A program made the translations under genes and the position numbers. Below, piece by piece: positions 4,705 through 6,494 of a DNA stretch of 6,494 nt. The notes under the pieces were generated by a model, which was given only the letters and a program-made list of their open reading frames with translations, searched no databases and was not told the origin of the DNA. Each line of letters begins with the position of its first letter. Position 1 is the stretch's first letter. The stretch is from an uncultured archaeon (lineage in GTDB: Archaea; Thermoproteota; Nitrososphaeria; Nitrososphaerales; CALBXV01). The DNA lies in NCBI GenBank assembly GCA_937890045.1, contig CALBXV010000594.1, forward strand, positions 1 to 6,494. The letters are read 5' to 3'.

Positions 4705-6494
4705 TTGGCTTCTCTGGGTTCATTAATTTATCCATTTCACCACCACTATTTAATCCAGTTCTATATGGTACATGAGTATCTTGAATTTTACCATCACCTT
4801 CTAGTTGAAAAGTTCCCATAAATCTGTTTTCACCTTTAGTTGTCCATCCTTTATCCTCTAACCACTGTAACTCATAATGTTTTCCAAGTGTTGATGGTAA
4901 ATATTTTCCAATATAAGTAAAACTACAATTACAAGTAATATGATGTGGAAACTGTAATCCTTCATCAAGTTCCCAAGGTGAATTATCATCAACATCCACA
5001 CTCAAACTATCAAGAAATCCAGGTGTCCCAACAAACATATCACCAATAGTTAAATTTATAAATGGAGCTACCATTCTATTACCTTTAGTAAAAGTTGGAT
5101 AACATAACCCAATTAAATAATTTAATTTTTCCATCAATACAGGAAATTCTTGTTTAGTTTTGGGAAATATTTCAAAATTAAAACTCACTTTTCTTTCTGC
5201 ACCTTTATAAACATAAACTTTATCTGGACGACCTATATATTGTGTTCCGCTCCATTCTGGAGTAATTGCATCTGTTATTCCACTTAAAATTGCCCTAAAT
5301 ATAATATATTTATTATTTACTATATCCTTAAACTTAAATTTTATAAAATCACTTACATCTTCTGATAAATCTGTTCCATATGGATGTATATTAATTTTAT
5401 CTGTTGCCATACTTGTATAGCTTTTAGAACCATCAGTTTTTTTAATCAATCCCAAATTGATTCCACCCCTATCACCCTTTGAAGTATCCCCTACGGTTAC
5501 TACAGCCTTACTACCTGGATCACCTAACCCTTCCATTGGTTTTTTTCTATTTGGTTTCCATGATTCTATTAATGCATCAGTTTCTTCTTTGTTTTTCTTT
5601 TTAACATTATACTTATCCGTCATTGCATCAAATTGTCCAATTGCCGAAAAATGTCTTGAAAATCCACCTTGGGCCATCTTTAATCCAAAGTTTTTAGTTA
5701 AAGCATCTGGACTACTTAAATCTGGCATTGAATTAGGTCTAACATCTATCCAATCTGGTTCTTCGGGGTCTGCATCACTATAATAAGGTGAGGCCGGGCC
5801 ATCATAAAGCGTTCCATCGGGGCGTCCGATTTTACCATACGCTACACTTTTATAAGATTGTAACGGATTTCCGGTTGTTGAATCAAAGTTGGCTCCACCT
5901 TTATGTATATCACCTACACCATAGGCACCTTTTTGACTAAAGGTAGTTTGAGTTGGTACTTTAGGTGGTCGTCCAAATGGAGAGTGTGCACTTCTCATGT
6001 TAGTCATCAATCCCCCAAAACCACCATCATCGGGAATCTGTTTAATCATTTTATCAGTTAAAAATTGTAATCTACCACCCTTTTCATTAAAATTAATACC
6101 ACCGAAGAGAGAATCTAGTCCAGCAAGTGCACCACCTATGGCAGTATCTGCCGCCTCCATTTTATCCCCTATCTTTGTTGTTACCTTACCAACCCATTTT
6201 CCAAACTTAGTGCCTGAAAATAAACTCCCAATTGAAGTTCCTTGTGGTGGATCACCATGTAATATTGGTCCAAAATCTGCCTTTTCTTCATAGGTTTCAC
6301 CACCAAAATGTCGTGTGGGATGACTAAATGGAGGAATGGAAATAATTAAATTACTTCTACTCCAATCTCTTGTTTCTTCACGTGGATTTAAATTTTGTAA
6401 TATATGTTGTTTTTCTTCCCATAATTCACCTTCTGGTGTAGCTAACCATATATTTATTCTAACTATATCATCTGCCGTTTTCAATGATTGTAAT
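4694..6494 (-). CDS. Tail tube/baseplate junction-type structural protein, 5' end beyond the window
   Basis: Seen: the frame ends at TAG (4696-4694) and is still open at the right edge. A TTG at 6484 could be read as a start, but codons for Leu-Gln-Ser precede it without a stop and no Shine-Dalgarno can be seen, so the gene is best treated as 5'-partial. Counting from that TTG: residues 15-60 hold ATPEGELWEEKQHILQNLNP, ETRDW and IISIPPFSHPTRH. Residues 60-360 are rich in Gly, Pro, Ser and Asp and look like linker, with a helix-prone Gly/Ala segment at 104-130. Residues 375-530 form a dense domain with IIFRAILSGITDAITPEW (394-411), YIGRPDKVYVYKGAERKVSF (416-435), KLNYLIGLCYPTF (453-465), APFINLTIGDMF and SFTYIGKYLP (521-530). 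Known/remembered: similar blocks occur in structural proteins of marine T4-like phages. Inferred: the position just upstream of the LysM and hub genes suggests a gp48/gp54-like tube initiator or adaptor; a structural role is firm, the exact part is not. Confidence 0.75.
   Translation of the reverse strand, partial: LQSLKTADDIVRINIWLATPEGELWEEKQHILQNLNPREETRDWSRSNLIISIPPFSHPTRHFGGETYEEKADFGPILHGDPPQGTSIGSLFSGTKFGKWVGKVTTKIGDKMEAADTAIGGALAGLDSLFGGINFNEKGGRLQFLTDKMIKQIPDDGGFGGLMTNMRSAHSPFGRPPKVPTQTTFSQKGAYGVGDIHKGGANFDSTTGNPLQSYKSVAYGKIGRPDGTLYDGPASPYYSDADPEEPDWIDVRPNSMPDLSSPDALTKNFGLKMAQGGFSRHFSAIGQFDAMTDKYNVKKKNKEETDALIESWKPNRKKPMEGLGDPGSKAVVTVGDTSKGDRGGINLGLIKKTDGSKSYTSMATDKINIHPYGTDLSEDVSDFIKFKFKDIVNNKYIIFRAILSGITDAITPEWSGTQYIGRPDKVYVYKGAERKVSFNFEIFPKTKQEFPVLMEKLNYLIGLCYPTFTKGNRMVAPFINLTIGDMFVGTPGFLDSLSVDVDDNSPWELDEGLQFPHHITCNCSFTYIGKYLPSTLGKHYELQWLEDKGWTTKGENRFMGTFQLEGDGKIQDTHVPYRTGLNSGGEMDKLMNPEKPNVQ
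4709..4715 (-). promoter_or_regulatory. Shine-Dalgarno of the LysM/gp53-like gene
   Basis: AGAGAAG on the minus strand, 4 nt before the ATG at 4704-4702 and lying inside the last codons of the upstream gene. It fixes the start of the 99-aa gene and makes the 11-nt overlap with the upstream gene credible. Confidence 0.5.

Noticed and set aside
5457..5783. Plus-strand open frame of 108 codons
   Set aside because: It lies wholly antisense to the junction protein gene, its peptide is low-complexity (Ser, Phe, Leu, Pro), and no ribosome binding site or known motif was seen. It is a mirror of the Gly/Pro-rich coding strand.
5997..6293. Plus-strand open frame of 98 codons
   Set aside because: Antisense to the same gene, Pro/Ser-rich and without motif; the repeated Pro stretches come from Gly-rich codons on the real strand.
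6482..6484. TTG as the start codon of the junction protein
   Set aside because: The frame stays open to the window edge (Leu-Gln-Ser codons upstream) and no ribosome binding site can be seen, so the true start is probably outside the window.

Overview
The window looks like the late structural region of a low-GC (about one third G+C by eye) tailed phage with a contractile tail, most likely a T4-like or pelagiphage/cyanophage-like marine myovirus. The evidence is dense one-strand packing with almost no intergenic space, a LysM/gp53-type baseplate wedge protein, a very large tail-hub-type protein, and a thymidylate synthase gene (thyX) of the kind phages often carry. No bacterial housekeeping gene, RNA gene, CRISPR array or insertion sequence is visible. 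The host cannot be told from this stretch.

All genes are on the minus strand, so transcription runs from high to low coordinates. In that order they are: (1) a tube/baseplate-junction-type protein whose 5' end lies beyond the right edge (4694-6494); (2) a 99-residue LysM-like gp53-type wedge protein (4405-4704), overlapping the previous gene by 11 nt; (3) a 1187-residue baseplate hub-type protein (840-4403), starting 1 nt after the previous stop; (4) a 195-residue protein of unknown function, probably virion- or baseplate-associated (240-827), with a good Shine-Dalgarno touching the previous stop codon; (5) the first 63 codons of thyX (1-190), cut by the left edge. The only intergenic gap over 20 nt is the AT-rich 49 nt in front of thyX, which may hold a promoter.

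The first three genes fit one job: building the centre of a contractile-tail baseplate. LysM-type protein followed directly by hub protein is the order seen in XkdP-XkdQ of PBSX-type phages and in Afp7-Afp8 of extracellular contractile injection systems. The upstream protein sits where a tube initiator or adaptor (T4 gp48/gp54-like) would be expected. The main oddities are the size of the hub protein (about three times T4 gp27), its roughly 200-residue C-terminal tail beyond the hub-closing motif, a long Gly/Pro/Ser-rich insertion in the upstream protein, and the abrupt switch from baseplate genes to nucleotide metabolism. I see no clearly new defence or mobile system.
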